Shown here: piece by piece, positions 39,291-53,532 of the stretch
How positions within the stretch are numbered: position 1 is the first letter of the stretch
How the letters are laid out: each line of letters begins with the position of its first letter
DNA from: Tyto alba
Lineage: Eukaryota; Chordata; Aves; Strigiformes; Tytonidae
Length of the DNA stretch: 64,000 bases
Assembly (NCBI RefSeq): GCF_018691265.1
Contig: NW_024881300.1
Location: 7,890,546 to 7,954,545, forward strand
Reading direction: 5' to 3'
The notes under the pieces: generated by a model
Seen by the model: only the letters and a program-made list of their open reading frames with translations
What the model was told of the DNA's origin: nothing
Databases searched by the model: none
Program-made: the position numbers and the translations under genes

Positions 39291-42200
39291 CGTTTGCTTC
39301 TGGAAGCACTCAAAAAGAGATGGGAGGGCGGGAAAAGCAAGAAGAGGAATTAAAATAATGCGTCTGAGTCTTGCTTAGTTAGGTCGAGATTGTTGTCGTG
39401 CAGGTCGGGATGTTTGTGTCAGAAAAATATGCTATAAGTTCTTGATTATTTCACTGATAACGATCTGTGTAAGTACCATATTCTACAGTATTTTTATCTG
39501 TTCAGTATGAAGCCTGTTCTGACAGATGATTAAGGAAAGAACAGAAAGGAAAAATAGAGCTCCATGACAGGACTTTCCTCCCCAGCCTGAGGGCTGTCTC
39601 GCACAGTGCCCTGAACAACTGGGGCTGTGTGTGTCGGGCCAGGAGTGAAATGGGGGGGGGAGCTGGATGGGGGCCACAGCCTTCAGGAGGGGCACAGGGG
39701 AGCAGCTTTGTTGGGGGGCTGCACTCCCAGGCCAGCCTGCACCCGAGCTTCTGCAGCAAGTGGTGTAGGAAGGCTCAGTAATACCGTGAGGCTAGGAAAA
39801 TCACCAGCCCTCACTTGATTAAAACTGGAGTTTTGATTTAAAGTTGCTTTGGGGAAAATCAAAGGTCTTCTGTCTCTGCGTCTGTGCTCCATCTCTGTTC
39901 TGACACTGAAAGCTTGCATCACAGAACTGAAGAGCAGAAGAGGGTCAGAAAGTTGTTCCTGTGTTTCCTTGACATTTCTTTGTGCCAGTTCCTACCTGGA
40001 GCATTTATAAAAATATGTAATGAAATTAAAAATTTGGTTAAAAAGGTGGATATTTCTATTCAAACACTGAAATGGATTTGGGTCAGAAAGAGGAATGCCC
40101 TTTGCCAGCTGCCTCTGAGTTTTAAAATCAAGCAAACAAAAATGCTCCCAAATCAAAACCAAACAGCCCTGCCTCTGCCCACTGTTCCAGCCGGTGCCGG
40201 AGGGCTGACCTCAGTGTTTAAGGGCAGTGGGACTGAGAGTACCCAGGAGCACACCACCTCCTGTGCAGAAAGCACTGCGCCCACCTGGACATTACAGAAC
40301 CTGTAGAAAATTGTGTGTTACTTTAATTTGCTATGATAACACATAGCAAACACAGGCTGGCTTGTCTATTAAGAATCTTCCAAATATGTTATTGAAAGAT
40401 TTGATAAATGCAACAGCACTTAAACAGGTGGGTTTTTTCCAAACTCAGGGTTAGAAAAGCACCCTTTGTACATCAGGCTCTCTCCTGCCTTCCTGCCATG
40501 GCAAAGCGGTCTTGAAAACTCTTTGCTCACAAGCCTCAGATGAGAATCTGAAGGAAAGAATTTCATTTAATTCTTTGATGTGGGAAGGTAGCTACATCAG
40601 TCTTAGCAGGCTCTGCAGCACAAGTGCTGTACGGGGCAGCCAGCCACGAGGTGTTGGCTCTCTGCAAGCCAGGTGCCCAGATTGCCACTGTTCTGTACAG
40701 CTGTATGATTATTCTTGCTGATTTTGATAATGACAATGATCCCTTTTAATATCTTAATGGGGAACTGAGACATCTTGGCAAAAATATACCTGCTCCTTTC
40801 TCCACAGGGTGGAGCGTGGTTGTGGCTGGGAGGTCACTGGCCGAGGTGAGCATTAGGTCTGCTGGGGAGGTTGACACTTCCAGCATCCCCCTTGCAAAAG
40901 GCGGAGACCCGGTACCATAGCCCCACAAAGGCAGGACCTTCCTATGCTACTGGTGTACTGCGTGCTGGCCTGGGCAGAGCAGGGCACCTCACACCAACGT
41001 CCTGGGTCCGCCTGCCCTGAGAAACTGCATCCCCTCAGAAGTGGAATAGTTTTTCACTGTGGAAAACAACCCTCCGTCCCACTAGTGTGCAAAGTCACCT
41101 CCTGTGCTTCATCACAAACTGAGTTACCTGATTAATGTTAGTCTTCATCTGTACTTTCAATGTGGGCTAATTTTAGAGCTTGGAATAAGGTTGATAATGG
41201 ATTCAGTTGGTCAGAAATAGCTATTCTGCTTTGAATACGCCAGGCTGGATCCAGATGAATTTCCCCACAGAGGCAAGTTGTTTAAGCTTAGTGGGTTTTG
41301 CCCATGTTCTGCATCATCTGCAATTAGCTAGCAGGGCAGTGCCCCACTCAGGAGCTGGTGCTGAGCTCAGCTGGGCTCCTCAGTGCCTGTGCAAGCTCCT
41401 GTCCAGTGCAGAAAGAGCCGGGGGGCCCTGGTGGTCACCCCAGCCTGCCCTCCAGTCACAGTCTTTCCCCATGGAATGGGGTATCTCAACCCCTCCTGAT
41501 GGCAGAACTACAAGTTCCCCAAAGGCACAGGCTGGTTTTGGTGCTGGTAGGGTTTATCTGTGGTACCCTGCATGTGACGCTTCTCTGGCTGTTTTGCTGG
41601 TTTCCACTTGAAATTAAATTGTTGTGCCAAAAAAGTGACACAGCAGGATGTGATAATGAGTGTTTTAGAGGAGTAAGGATGGGTGGGGATTACAAATTTT
41701 TTGTCCGTTGATAAAAATGGATAGAAGGTCCCTTACAATCTCTTCCCAATACATTTGCATTTGGGAGTCCCCTCCGCGGCTGCCTCTCCCCACCGCAGTG
41801 CCGTGGGATGCGGTTGTGCCACCAGTATCAGAGGCCTGCGGCAACGCCGGGTCCCTGGCACCACAGCTGCCCGTGCTAGCGCGCGGGGCTGTACAGGGAC
41901 ACTGGTATTTCAGGAAAGTCTTGAAAATAATTAAAAGTCTGTCTGGTCTCTTCTTTAAGAAGAATGCTGCTAAAGAGAAATGGAATGCAAGAAGGAGGAA
42001 ATATCCCTTCTCAAGTTTCATAAGCTCCTCCGTGGGGGTTTCCTTTCGTCCTGAAAAACATCTGCCCAGTGGGGAAGCGGCTGTGCCGGCCCCTAGGCAT
42101 CCCTGCCATGCAGGGTGCCCCTGCCCTGTGCCCATCCTGGCTCCCAGGTTAGCCACATGGAACTGATGAAAATGTTGAAGGTGAGAGTTTGGTGTTGAGG

Positions 42201-45050
42201 TCCAACATGAATGAAGCAGGGATGTTGTTTCATGAAAAAACAGTGTGGGAGCAAATTGCTGTGGATCAATGTAATCTAATTTCTTTGCTTCTGTGATCTA
42301 AATACATGCTTTAATAATTTATTAAGGGAGAGTGTCTAACGGGCAGGAGGGAAATGATAAAGGATGGTTTAACAGAAAGCGGTACAGGGCAATAAAATAT
42401 TGAAACCAGTCATTAAAAGGTGGGTGATGTCCAAGTAGTTAAAGGTGGGAGGGAGAGAAGGTAAGATAGGCATCATGTGTTGGGCAAGAAGAACTGTTAG
42501 AAAGTCCAGCAAGTGCATGTCTTGTTCCCACTGTATCTTTGCACTTGCTTGTGCAAAAGCTTTTAACATGTATGTCATCTGGTAAACAGCAAGAATAGAG
42601 GACTCTGGGGTCTTTTTGTCTCATTGTGTCTTTAAGCACTTTCTAACATGATACTTAGGTTTCTGGACATAGTTTTGCATTGAACAGTATGCAATAGGAA
42701 GGACTTGTCTGAGGCTTGGTCCGCCTGTCAGACAAGGACTAGTCTGAGACACCAATTTGATTTTCTACTGCACTGGAAATTTTTTCCTGATAGCCCTGAG
42801 CATGTTCCTTAACTACAGAGTCTGTGTCTGGCAATGGGACAGTGCTCAGGCTTGAGCGGGGCTCAGACAGGCTGGTGGTGGAGGGGTACAGAAATACTAC
42901 AGGGAATTAATGATTTGCTCCGTGTATCTTTGATTTTTCACCCAACAACAGTAATTGTAGGGAATTGTAATTTGCATTGATTTTCTATACATTTAATGTT
43001 GTTTTTAAAAAAAAAAAAAAAGTTTACTCTGCAGAAAAGCAGCATTGATCTTTTATACAATTATGGATCCTGGCTGTACCCAGTGATCTCTTCATGTATT
43101 TCTTTTCCTATTAATAGTACTTAGTGATTAGTATGTAGTAAGTGATTTAGTCAAAGCTATTTGGAGGCCAAATTTTCTAGGGAGTTCTTGCGGTTTTACA
43201 CTATCATTACTAATGGGCTGAATTTCAAATATATTCAAATTTGTTTAATATTTAGCAATCTGAAGTCTATGTAAGTATTACTTCTGTCATGCCCGCTCTA
43301 AGTGGCCTGTGTGCATTCAGAAAGGTTTGTATCAGTGACATTGCTTCAACAGAAAAGCACTGAAATAAATAAATGCAACAGTAACACTTTGCCAAACTGC
43401 GTTCCAGACAAAAATTCTTCCCCTCACTTTCATTCACCTCTCATTATGACTGACGCCCCCTCTTGCCAGGCTTTCGTCCCTGTGTTTATGTGGTGCTCTG
43501 GCACTGTTGGTTGGAGGAGCCCCACAATAGGGACAGGAGTCAGGGCAGAGCGGCTGACGGGAGTAATGGCTTTGCTTTGTACATCTGTCAGCTAATGCTT
43601 AACTAATGCAGAATTACTGTCAGCCTCCTGCGGAGCTCACTTTCCTCTCCACCTGAATGCGTAATGACTCTGTGGCAAGTAATTTGAAATAAACTCTTAA
43701 TGGCTGGACATACAGAAAATTAGGAAAGTAGCAGAAGTTTGTCATGGCTGTTGTCTCACTGGCTTTCCCGGCCCTCAGGGCAGGTGTGGGGCAGTGGGTG
43801 CTGATGGTGCAAAGCCCCCCCCCCATGGTGTTGGTGGTCCCTGGGCAGCTTTTGCCCACTGGGCACCAACCAGACCAGGATGCAGTGCTGCCTGCGGACA
43901 CCAGCGACTGCTGTTGCCTGGGAGATGCTGGCCTGGTTTGGGGGCTACCTACCCTGCAGGGGCAACTCTGCATGCAGGAATCTGTCCCCAGTGCCAAGCC
44001 CCGTGCTGGCATCACCGCTGTCCCACAGCAGTGCTGGTGCGTGGGGCTTCTCCTGGGCTGCGGTGCACCCTGGAGCCACTGCGGCGCTTTGCCCCAGAGA
44101 GCAGAGCAGTCCCGGTGCCGAGCTCTGTCGCTCAGTTTGCAAACCCCTTTGGAACCATGTGGGAGGAAATATGTTTTCTAAATGTTAGTCATTACCAGCT
44201 AATGGGGATGTTAGCAAACGGGGAGAGCTTGGAGACGCGGGGGTGGCCAAACACGGGCCAGCGGGAGGGCTGGGCTGCCATGGGGGCTTGGCAGGATGTG
44301 GGGGCTTGCTATGGGCAGCCCCGAGACCGCCAATTCCTCCAAAAATGACTGCTGGAAATAGTGAGCTATGGCTCAGTAGGACGGGAGCAAATCCCAGGTG
44401 ACATCTCTTTGCAGTGGGGAGGATGTTCTGACTCCTCAATGTCCCTTCCCTCCCTGAGAGGGGCCCTACAGGGTGTATGGGAATGTTTGAGTGTTCTGTG
44501 CTGCTTTGGGGCAGAGTGGTCTGGGTTAGTAGTGTTCATCAGCTGTGGCTTGTCCCTGCTTGGGCAATGAGGGACTGTGGCCAGCAGCCTGCCTTGGTGG
44601 CATGGTGACGGCTGAGGCCGGCCGTGCTTCCCACAGGTACTGCTGGGTTCAGAGGCAGTTCTTCATTGGAGGTCCAGTCCTCTTAAGGTCCCCCTGGCAC
44701 CTGCACCAAAATCATTTCAGGTTGCACATGCCTACCTGCCTCATGTCTCACCAGAGATGTTTGGAAAACAGCATCGGCCTCCCTGCTTTGAGCAGGAAGG
44801 GTTGATGTTCACAGAAAAATTTTGTAAGTGGAAACATTTCCACCAGCTCTGTTGACAAAGTTGGGCATCACCTTCTTTAGCAAACTGTGGTATCCTAATT
44901 TCACATTTGGTGCAATAGTAGTTTCAGATCATGACGGAAGGAAGATGACCAGGCTGAGACATCTGCTGTGGGCAGGCAGCTGTGAGCTCCTCAACACAAG
45001 GGTGGGACCACCCTGCCATGTGGGAAGATATTTCCTGACCCAGTGTCTTT
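39291..45050. other. Intergenic region of higher G+C, no gene seen
   Basis: Many overlapping open frames on both strands (for example 41665-42156, 43794-44348) follow from lower stop density. None shows a recognisable domain, conserved splice pattern or start. Homopolymers: G9 at 39652-39660, A15 at 43007-43021 and C10 at about 43815-43824. Confidence 0.5.
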
Positions 45051-48000
45051 AGGATTTTGATTTTTTTTCTTGTTGTTTTTTTTTTTCCCCCAAGTACTAC
45101 TTTTCAGCTAGCAGAAAACATGCAGGAAAATAATTATATTAGAAAAATTTAAATCTACCATAATTTCTCGCTTCAACCACCAGGGAAAATACAGCCTCAC
45201 ATACAAATATTGAATGGAGTTTTGAAAACAAGCAGTGTCAGAGGCGCCTGGTGTTTAGTCTTTGAAATACTGCATGGAACATTTATTTGGAAACCCAAAC
45301 GTGAGTCAAGAGCATGGAGCAAAGGCTGGGGCTGCTGGGCTGTTGTGCTGAAGTGGCTGATGGCAGGCAGCTGCAGCACGAGCTGGTGACTCGCCTCAGC
45401 ATGGGCACGAGGTTTCGGGATGTGCCGGCATACAGCCACGGGACGTGCGGGCAGTGCCCTCCTTGGGAGCACAGCCAGTGCCTGAGCCGTGCCCGTGCCC
45501 CTGCCAGCCTGCACTGCTGCAGGTCACGCGTGCGTTTGACCCATGCATGTGGATTTATGTACACGCTGCCTGTTGAAGGGTATGTCTGTAAGGTGAAGTG
45601 CAGCCCCAGGAGGAGACTCCTGAGCTCACCCTGGCAGGCAGCAGGCTCCTGTCCCTGGCAGTGCCCCGGGAGCACAGGGCTGCACAGACCAGCCCTGGGT
45701 GCATCTCCCACTGCCTCCGTGCGCGGGGCTCAGGCTGGCTTTGCTGGAGTCGGCAGAGCTTCCCACTGGCTTGTTAATAACCAGACCTGGAGCGAATCCT
45801 TAAGGCTGGGATTTAATATGGGCTGTAGTTATTAATGCATCTGAAAAATGGAAACCACAAGTGAGATGCCATCTCCAAGTTTCACTAATGGAAGGATCAT
45901 TCTATTTTACTTAGCACAGGGAAGTATGGCCATTCAAACAGCTTTAAACAAATACCCTGTGCATAAAGGAGCCTAGGAAGCAACTGGTCACTGAATCTCA
46001 GTGTTTCTGCACTCAGTTGTTTGACAAGATAGTGTAAATGGTGCTTAATTAATTAGAAGAATTAGTTTAAGAAGGGCTTACAGTTTTTGAGAACAGATTT
46101 GAAAGCTATTTCTGAAAGTCTGTGTTTTTCAAGAACAAGTTGCACACATTGTCTGCCCAGAGTGCCTTGAGGCCAGTACCAGGCAGCCTGGTCTGCATAC
46201 CCAAACTCACACCATTGCTGTGGTGACAAATTGCAAAGCCATTAATTTGTCATGCACTTATGGTTTGCTTCTCTCCACTGTGTCTAATCACAAGCTTGAG
46301 AAGATCTCTGATGTGGGCCATGTCTCAGGGCTCTCTTGCAGATCATCGCACCTCCAGCAACTGCTTGCTGTGCCCAGGCCTCTTAATAACATGGTCAAGG
46401 CAGGGTGAGCACTCTGGGTTGGACTGGGTGGAATTTATGTATCCTTATTCCTTGTGCCACACCACTGTTCTTATGGCTGATGCTTAAATTGGGGAAGAAA
46501 ATGAAAAAGCCAGGAGAGGAAAGCAGGAAGGGGTTAGGCAAGTGTTCTGTGCATCCTTAACTACCCACAAACTGAACCTGCTACTGGAAATCAGCAGGTT
46601 TGCCACTCTGCTCCCCAGGCCATACCAAATGCTCAGTGGCCTGCAGACCTTTGCCATGTGGGGAATTTTTGGTTTTGTGTATTTCCAAATAAGGTAACTC
46701 AGACTGTTTTGGGAAAGTGTTCTGAGTCCCAATGCAAGTAGACTTCTACAAAGCTCCCAGGGCCTGACTAATTTGAATTCATGGGTCAAAACGACCAAAT
46801 TTCTCAACTTTAGAGTCTGTTCTCCTGTAATCTGCCAGTGCAGCAGAAACATTTCTCACCCAACACAGTCCTTCCTTCTGCCATGTGAGATACTTGCTTT
46901 TCACCCTGGAAGTCCTCAAAGTGCTAGCGCTGTAGAAACAGTGTTTTGGGAATCCAGGTTTATTGTACTCTACTGAATTCAAATCAGTTTTTACTCCTTT
47001 TACTGGTAAAGAGATGTTTTTTCCGAACTGCGGCCACTGTGATCCAGCCGGGCAGTCAGGCTGGAGCAATTTTTTTCAGGGATTTCCATTGGTAGCAAAG
47101 ATTTTGCTGGCCAAATTAGGCCCTCAGAGACAGCTACGTCAATGCAGCAGAGACCTGTGCATGTCTCCAGCTGTGATCAGTGTGGCCAGAGAGACTCTGG
47201 TCCCCAACACTTCTATATGACCAACTCACTAGTGTCACTGGGTTAAGTTACATATGGTCTGTTGACAGGTAGGGCAAGTATATAGTTGTTATGGATATAA
47301 TGGTCAGTCATGCCCTGTACCAGCTTCTACCACTTATAAGTAAATGGGAATTGATCTTATGTTTGGACAATGTCCTCAGAAAAAACATTACAACAACTTA
47401 CCCTCTAGGCTTCCACTCTTGGGTCTCCTAAAGCTGTACAAAATTAAGGGGTGTTTGCTCAGCTCTTACAGGGCTCTTGCACCTTATCTTCTGCCAAGGA
47501 AGCAACAACCACTGTACGCTTATCTAGATCCACCTGGGCCAAATATTAGCTACAGCCAAGTGCAGCTGTGAAATGACTTAATTGGACTGGAGGCCCCTGG
47601 GCACTCCAGGGTTTAGATCTTTCCTTCAAACAGCCTCTTCCACCCTCTGTCCCTACAGCGCTGTCACTTGCCTCCTAACAGCCACAGCTCTAATTGTTTT
47701 GTTAAATTTTGTGAGTTGTTTGTAGCATCCATTATCTCTTTTACATTGTCCCTTTTGAAGGGGAGGCTCCATCCAGGCTCATTCGTGTAGCTCCAGCAGA
47801 CCTAAAAAGTCACCTCTTCTTGGTACAGCACCATCTGCAGAAATCAGAGCATAAATGCAGAGCAAAAAAGGGAAGCAACAACAAGAGCAGAAGAAAGCAG
47901 CGTGCCTGGGAGAGGGATATGAGGAGAAAAAGAGAGAACTTTCTTTGATGTATTCGTTTCCTCTTATTAGTATCCATCTAGTGGTGCTCAGGCTGAGATA

Positions 48001-51000
48001 GCTGACCTGTCCAAAAGTTAGTGATCCACACACAATCCACTCCCAATAGTGCAAAAGTACAGACATCACAGAATGAAAATAGCAAAAGTCAAGATGAAGG
48101 AGGAAACCATGGGCTGCCAGATATGAGTGGGAATAACCTAAGTTCACCCAAGTGGCAGAGGTACTATCTTAGTTTGCGGAGAGTGAGGGGAAAAAATGTC
48201 TTAACAATCTCATTCTCACACCTATAAGCACATCTCTTCTGTGTTTTCTATGCTGCTACTGATAAAGACTGCCCACGCTTGAAAGGACCTGACAGGGTAC
48301 AAGGTCAACCTTATACAATTTCCTCTAATTGTGTAGGTCTGGCTGACCTCCTTATTCCAGTGCAAGGAGGGATAATGGCAGGCAGAGATGACAAGGGAAA
48401 AAGATGGCCCAAACTTTTCCCACCCCTGTGGTAGGAGACTGCCTATGATCACAGACTCCCATTTCCATAATACAGGCTCTGGGTGCACTGGCTCCTCGCT
48501 GCTGCCTGCTGGGAACGGCAGCCCCCCTGCACTGCTGGCGCGAAGGAAGTGGCAGGAGGCACAGGGCATTACACACCTGAATTAGCCCAGCCTGCCCAGA
48601 GCAGATGGCAAGCTTAGGTTTGCCCCACTCTCAGCTTTCTGTTCCTCTGCCAAGGCATTGGGTTGCTCTGCTGAATAGAAAAAGGGGGGAAATACATACC
48701 TGTGTGCTCTGAGCCAGCCCTGCCCTCTGCTGTGTAATCACCTGCTTTGGCTGATCTGTCCCTTTTTCAATTCAATTTCTTAATTTAGAGGCTGCTTTTG
48801 TGCTGCAGAGGGTGTTTTGCTGTTTCCTGGGAGATCTGCATGTGGGTGAAAGTGATAACTCATCCCCTGGGTGACCACCACCCAGACGTCGTCTGATGGC
48901 CCCCAGAGCATCGTCCCCTCCAGATCCGAGGGGAATGCATCTCACAGCTCCCCACAGCAGCACTTGCACGGCTCTTCCCAGCGAGTTTCTTGAAGTCTTG
49001 CCAGTCCTGGAAGGAGGTGTGTTGGGCATTGGTACTAGCTTAAAAGTTTATTTGAATTGCTCCCTGGAGACAGTGCCAGCTTTGTGTTCAGCTCTGTTGG
49101 AAAGAGATGAGAAGAAATTTCACAGAGACAGTAAGTCAATATCAGTGCTCATAGGTATCGCTTCATAATAATGCCTTTTGACAAATGGATGTCAGTTCTC
49201 CAGAAACTTAGCTCAAGAAAGCAGAAAATGAAAACTTGCTGCAAGTTTTTATTGCCGATGCTTCATGCACAATCACAGCGAGCCTGCACCGTCTCCTTTC
49301 TCAGCGCTTGTGTTCCTGAGGAGATGAAATTCTAATAGATGGACAGCAGTAAAATAAATCACTGGCTCTTAAAACTATGGAAAATAGTATCATAGGGAAT
49401 AATTACTCAGAGCCACTAAACAGTTCTGCAAAGAGGAAATATGTTTTTAGAACAGATCTATCACAGCTAGAAGAAGCTGCAGGATGTGCCCAATAGGTCT
49501 GTGGCCGTGTTGGCCCAGAGACTGGGTTCCTAACAGCGGCAACGGGACGTGCCGTGAAAAATGCTGGGCAGGTGGGCAGCATGCCCTCCCCTCCCGTGGC
49601 AGGACTGCTGGCCGCGACGGCTGCGGCACTTCCTCTGCTGGCACCCGGGGGTTGGAAGTCCTTTTTGTCCACTACCTGTCCATCAGGTTGTAAATGCACT
49701 TTGGAGGTGTAAAGACTAACCTCTCGGTTTCCCTGTTAACTTCTTGCCCTTGTGAGAGGAAGGGTAAAATGCTGTCCATTTCCAGAGAAGCCAAATGGCT
49801 GCGATTGCCATTGACTCCCATGGGAGCTCCAGATGCTCAGCTCATTTGCAGTGATCCTCCCCAAAATGCAGACTCATTTATACTGCGTGTGAGAGGCGGT
49901 CTACTGGAGCTTGCAAAGGCAAAACGGAAAACTGTGCTGTCTACATTGAGGATGATTTATCAATTCTGTTCCAGATTTGGCATGTTTGCCTGTCACCTGT
50001 GAGCACATGTGACCTCCCAGCCACCTCAGGATCCCTTCCCTTTGCAAAGCCTTGGCTCCTGGCAGGCAGTGGCACTGGGATGCTCTGGCTACCTGGGACA
50101 ACACCCAAATTTTGCAGGGAAGTGTAAATTGTGTGAGGTGAGCTGTGGAGCTCATTGCTGGCAATACCATTATGTCACAGTGCTGTCTGTCTCTACCACC
50201 CTGCTTATCCAGAAAGCACACGAACCTGCCAGTCTTAAAAACTCCTGAACGAGGGGCCTGTTACTCTCTTAAATGTGCTACTTGGCTTGGCAAGGCTGAA
50301 TGGATTATCCACTTAAAACTCAAACAGTTGTGTTGATACAAATTGTCATGAAAGGATTTGAGAAGCTTTAGGACCAGATAACGGCAGGAGCACAGGTTTG
50401 GAGCAGATCTTGGGAACAGCTCAGACCATCTCCCCACTGTGACACAGGACCAGGTGTGTCAAGACTATCACTAGCTCCTTGTCTCACCTGGTAGACAAAA
50501 ACAAACAAAGAGAAAAGGGCTGGAGTGTCTCTGGGGATGGCTTGTTCCTGTGCTTCTAATGGAAAAGTTCTTCCTCAATACCAGGCTGAATTCTCCCCTG
50601 ATGCCATTAGAGTGCATCATCCTGGACCTGGAGCAGAACTGGTTCACCCTTTTCAAAACACTTTACCTCTGGGGAGATTGTAAGCATGTCCTCACTATTC
50701 TCCTGTAGACCAAATACAGTCACACTGTTAATTAAACCTGTTCTCTCCTGGTTTTGGGTTGCTCATGGTTTTTGTTGTTCTCCTCTGGACTTTCTGCAGC
50801 TCATAGTAGGTGGGCAGTTGTGCTGGTGCCTGGCATTGCTGCTGCTGACAGCTGTACCACTTTTCCACTCACATTGGTCATCAGGGATGGGGCACTGTCT
50901 GGGGTTCCCCTCACCTTCTTCAAGCTCCTTTTCAAAGGTCTCACCTCACTCCCGTTGAAAGAAACACCAGCAGCTGAACCGAGAGCGTGGCCAGGGCTGG

Positions 51001-52015
51001 ACCCACACCCTCCTGCTCGCTGGGCACTTGCTGGCTGCTGTCCTGCACCTCCGGGGACTGAGAGGACCCAGCCTTGCCTGCAGCTGGCATTAACACCGTC
51101 AGAGCCGGCTTCAGAGCTGCGCGGAGGTGAAATAATGCGGTCCCCTCCTCAGGGAGTGGGGCATTGCGTAGGCACAAAGCCTGTGTGCCGCGTCCACCTC
51201 CAGCTCTCGCTCTTTGTGCTCTAGCGCTGTCCTCTTGCACAGAAACCCTGATGTATTTAAACTGCTTTTGTAAGATACTTAGTTTAATGCCTGTGTATGT
51301 CAGTAGCTTGCAAGAGCTTTGCCTGGCCCTGCTGAGGAGACTACATGTCAGCCTTGCCAGACCTGTTTTTAAAGGCAGCCTTTAAGTCTGTGCACTGAAA
51401 TTGCTTTCATAAGTGCATGGGTGAACAACCTGACCATGCCAGAGTGATTGCTGTTGATTTCAGTTGGAAGGTGTATAGAAAGAACCCTGAATGAACAAGT
51501 GTAGATGTTGACCCAGGGCTGTCTTAGAAAAAGCATTATATCTTCTTTTCTAGCTTTTATTTTCTTCCAAGACACATTTATTGAATGACCCTCTCAAGTA
51601 ATTTGAGGATGTTCAGATGTGCAAAAAGAACAAATGTGGAGATTCTATTTAATAAATAAAGTTGTGGGATGACATGCCAGCATGGTGGTGATACAGCAGC
51701 TCTAGGTGCCCAAGATATCATACGACCACAGACTACTTGGGGCTGATGCCCCAGGGCCAGACCTGCATCACACATCCCTGCTCCCCTCCAGCACTTGTGG
51801 GCCACCCGAGTAAACCCAGTCCCCTGCTTTTTACTCCAAAGGCTCAGTGCTCGGCTGGTGTAAGCTGCAGCTAACAACTCATGGTCCATAGAGGGCTTTC
51901 CAGTTCCACTGCCTAAACCCTTAGATATGCCCTTAAATCTTATGTAAACAATAAAATGTAAAAATGTGCATACCCAGGTAAAGGCTTCGTGAAGAATGGA
52001 AGCATGAGGCTCAAA
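45051..52015. other. Intergenic region, no gene seen
   Basis: T-rich simple sequence at 45059-45090. Open frames up to 173 codons (45314-45835) lack family features. Nothing else supported. Confidence 0.5.
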
Positions 52016-52019
52016 AATG

Positions 52020-52120
52020 TCTTAACTATATAAATATATATTATATAATATTTATATATTATTTATTTATAAGATATTTAATAAAAGGGTAGTTACATAT
52101 ATGTACATATATGTATAATT
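52020..52120. repeat. AT-only segment with inverted repeats and overlapping palindromes
   Basis: An 11-bp inverted repeat (52027-52037 with 52048-52058, 10-base spacer) is followed by two overlapping 12-bp palindromes TACATATATGTA at 52094-52105 and 52104-52115. Almost pure A/T. Confidence 0.8.
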
Positions 52121-53490
52121 TACCAAGGACTTCCTAGCTGCCTGTTTTCCTGAGTGCCATGGTGATAAGCTTGGCAAAATTACTAGGTAAATAAAGAGAC
52201 AGACAGCCAGACAGAGATTTAGCCTTTAATGTAAAAGAGCTTCTTAAAGCTGGGGTGGTGAAGCGATTTTCTAGTTTGTTACTGTCCATGCTGTGCAATC
52301 ATACTGGGCTGCTCATCAGATAGGGCTTCCTGGAGAACCAGCACCAGATGATAGTATGGCACTTTGAAAGTCTCTCCATAGTATGGGTACCATTAAATAG
52401 TCTTTCTTCAGGCTGTGCAGCATTCTGGAGTGCGAAATGGTAGTTGTGGGTATGACTGTGTGGGGAAAAAGAAGAACAAATACTTTGGGATAAACGCCCA
52501 CCCCAATATTTTAAATTTTTGTTGTTTAAAGAACAGCTTACTCCCAGAAAGGTTCAAGACGAGAGCCATCTTCCATTTACCTTTTGGCCAACAAGGAAGC
52601 AGGCCTCAGTAACCAGCAGCCCAAGGAAAATAGAAGACTGCATAAAACTACAGCTGGTTATAGATCACAAAATTTAACCTCACATCCTAACTGTCCTACA
52701 TTTTCCAGGAGTGCATTATTTTTCAGACTTACATTTATTCATTTCATTCTGAAGATTTCCAGAAATTAACATGACGTCCGTTTATCACAATGTGGTGGGG
52801 TAAAAATTCATTTTAGTTTCTATCTTTGTGCTGCCTGAAATGGAACATCTGTGACTGCTCTAATCTGTATAACCACAATTTGCCAGCTGACTTAAAAGTT
52901 ATGGTGACATCAAAAGCGATTTTATTTAATACTGAGTGTTCTTGAGGACTGAGATTCGTTGCCCATTTTGGGGCGGGTGCTTGGATGGCCTGCAGGATGA
53001 GCTAAGACTGAAAGCAGGACCTTGTGTGGGATGGGGTCCCGGGGGAGGGATGGGCACTGAAGCAGTTACCCCCATCCTGCTGTTTGGGCAGGCTGTTGCT
53101 CTGCAGCGACAGTGAGTTACCTTGAGGTGTGTATTACAGATCAAACCAGTTTAATTTTCTGCCACAAAAAGCATCTGATGCTTTTACTTGGGGTAGCCAC
53201 CGTGGCAAGTACTATTTTTTCCAGTTAATTTTAGACATCAAGAAAACCTAATTCCTTCGGGTTGCTTTCGGTGCCGCAGCCTGAGAAAGCGCAGCGCGGT
53301 GTCGGTGATCTGTTTTCCACAGGGGCTGCTGCGATGCACACTGCTCCACACAGCTCAGAAAGAACTGGGGCTGCTGTAATTAACGTAGCAAAACCTTGCT
53401 TCTGGTGTCAGTTAATTCCTTATGTTTATATGGTGAGGAGTGCTAAAGGATGGACTAAAATATTCTATATTTAAAAAAGGAAAAAGAAAC

Positions 53491-53532
53491 AAAAGGGGGG
53501 GGGAAAAAAAGGAAAAAAAGGGGGAGAAAAAA
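53491..53532. repeat. Homopurine tract, 42 nt uninterrupted
   Basis: Only A and G on the plus strand, including G9 and G5 runs; a further purine stretch lies at 53473-53489 before a single C. Confidence 0.9.

Noticed and set aside
38065..39309. 414-codon minus-strand open frame, and 237-316-codon frames on both strands, across the minisatellite
   Set aside because: The 20-bp unit has no stop in any frame, so several frames are open at once; flanking parts have no recognisable domain or splice pattern.
43744..44348. Overlapping 145- and 184-codon frames
   Set aside because: Cys/Trp/Pro-rich translations in overlapping frames with no domain, typical of non-coding GC-rich bird DNA.
45283..45835. 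Opposing 142- and 173-codon frames
   Set aside because: Mirror frames on both strands with no recognisable motif.
46484..46852. 122-codon minus-strand frame
   Set aside because: No family resemblance, no splice sites consistent with an exon; may be decayed repeat.
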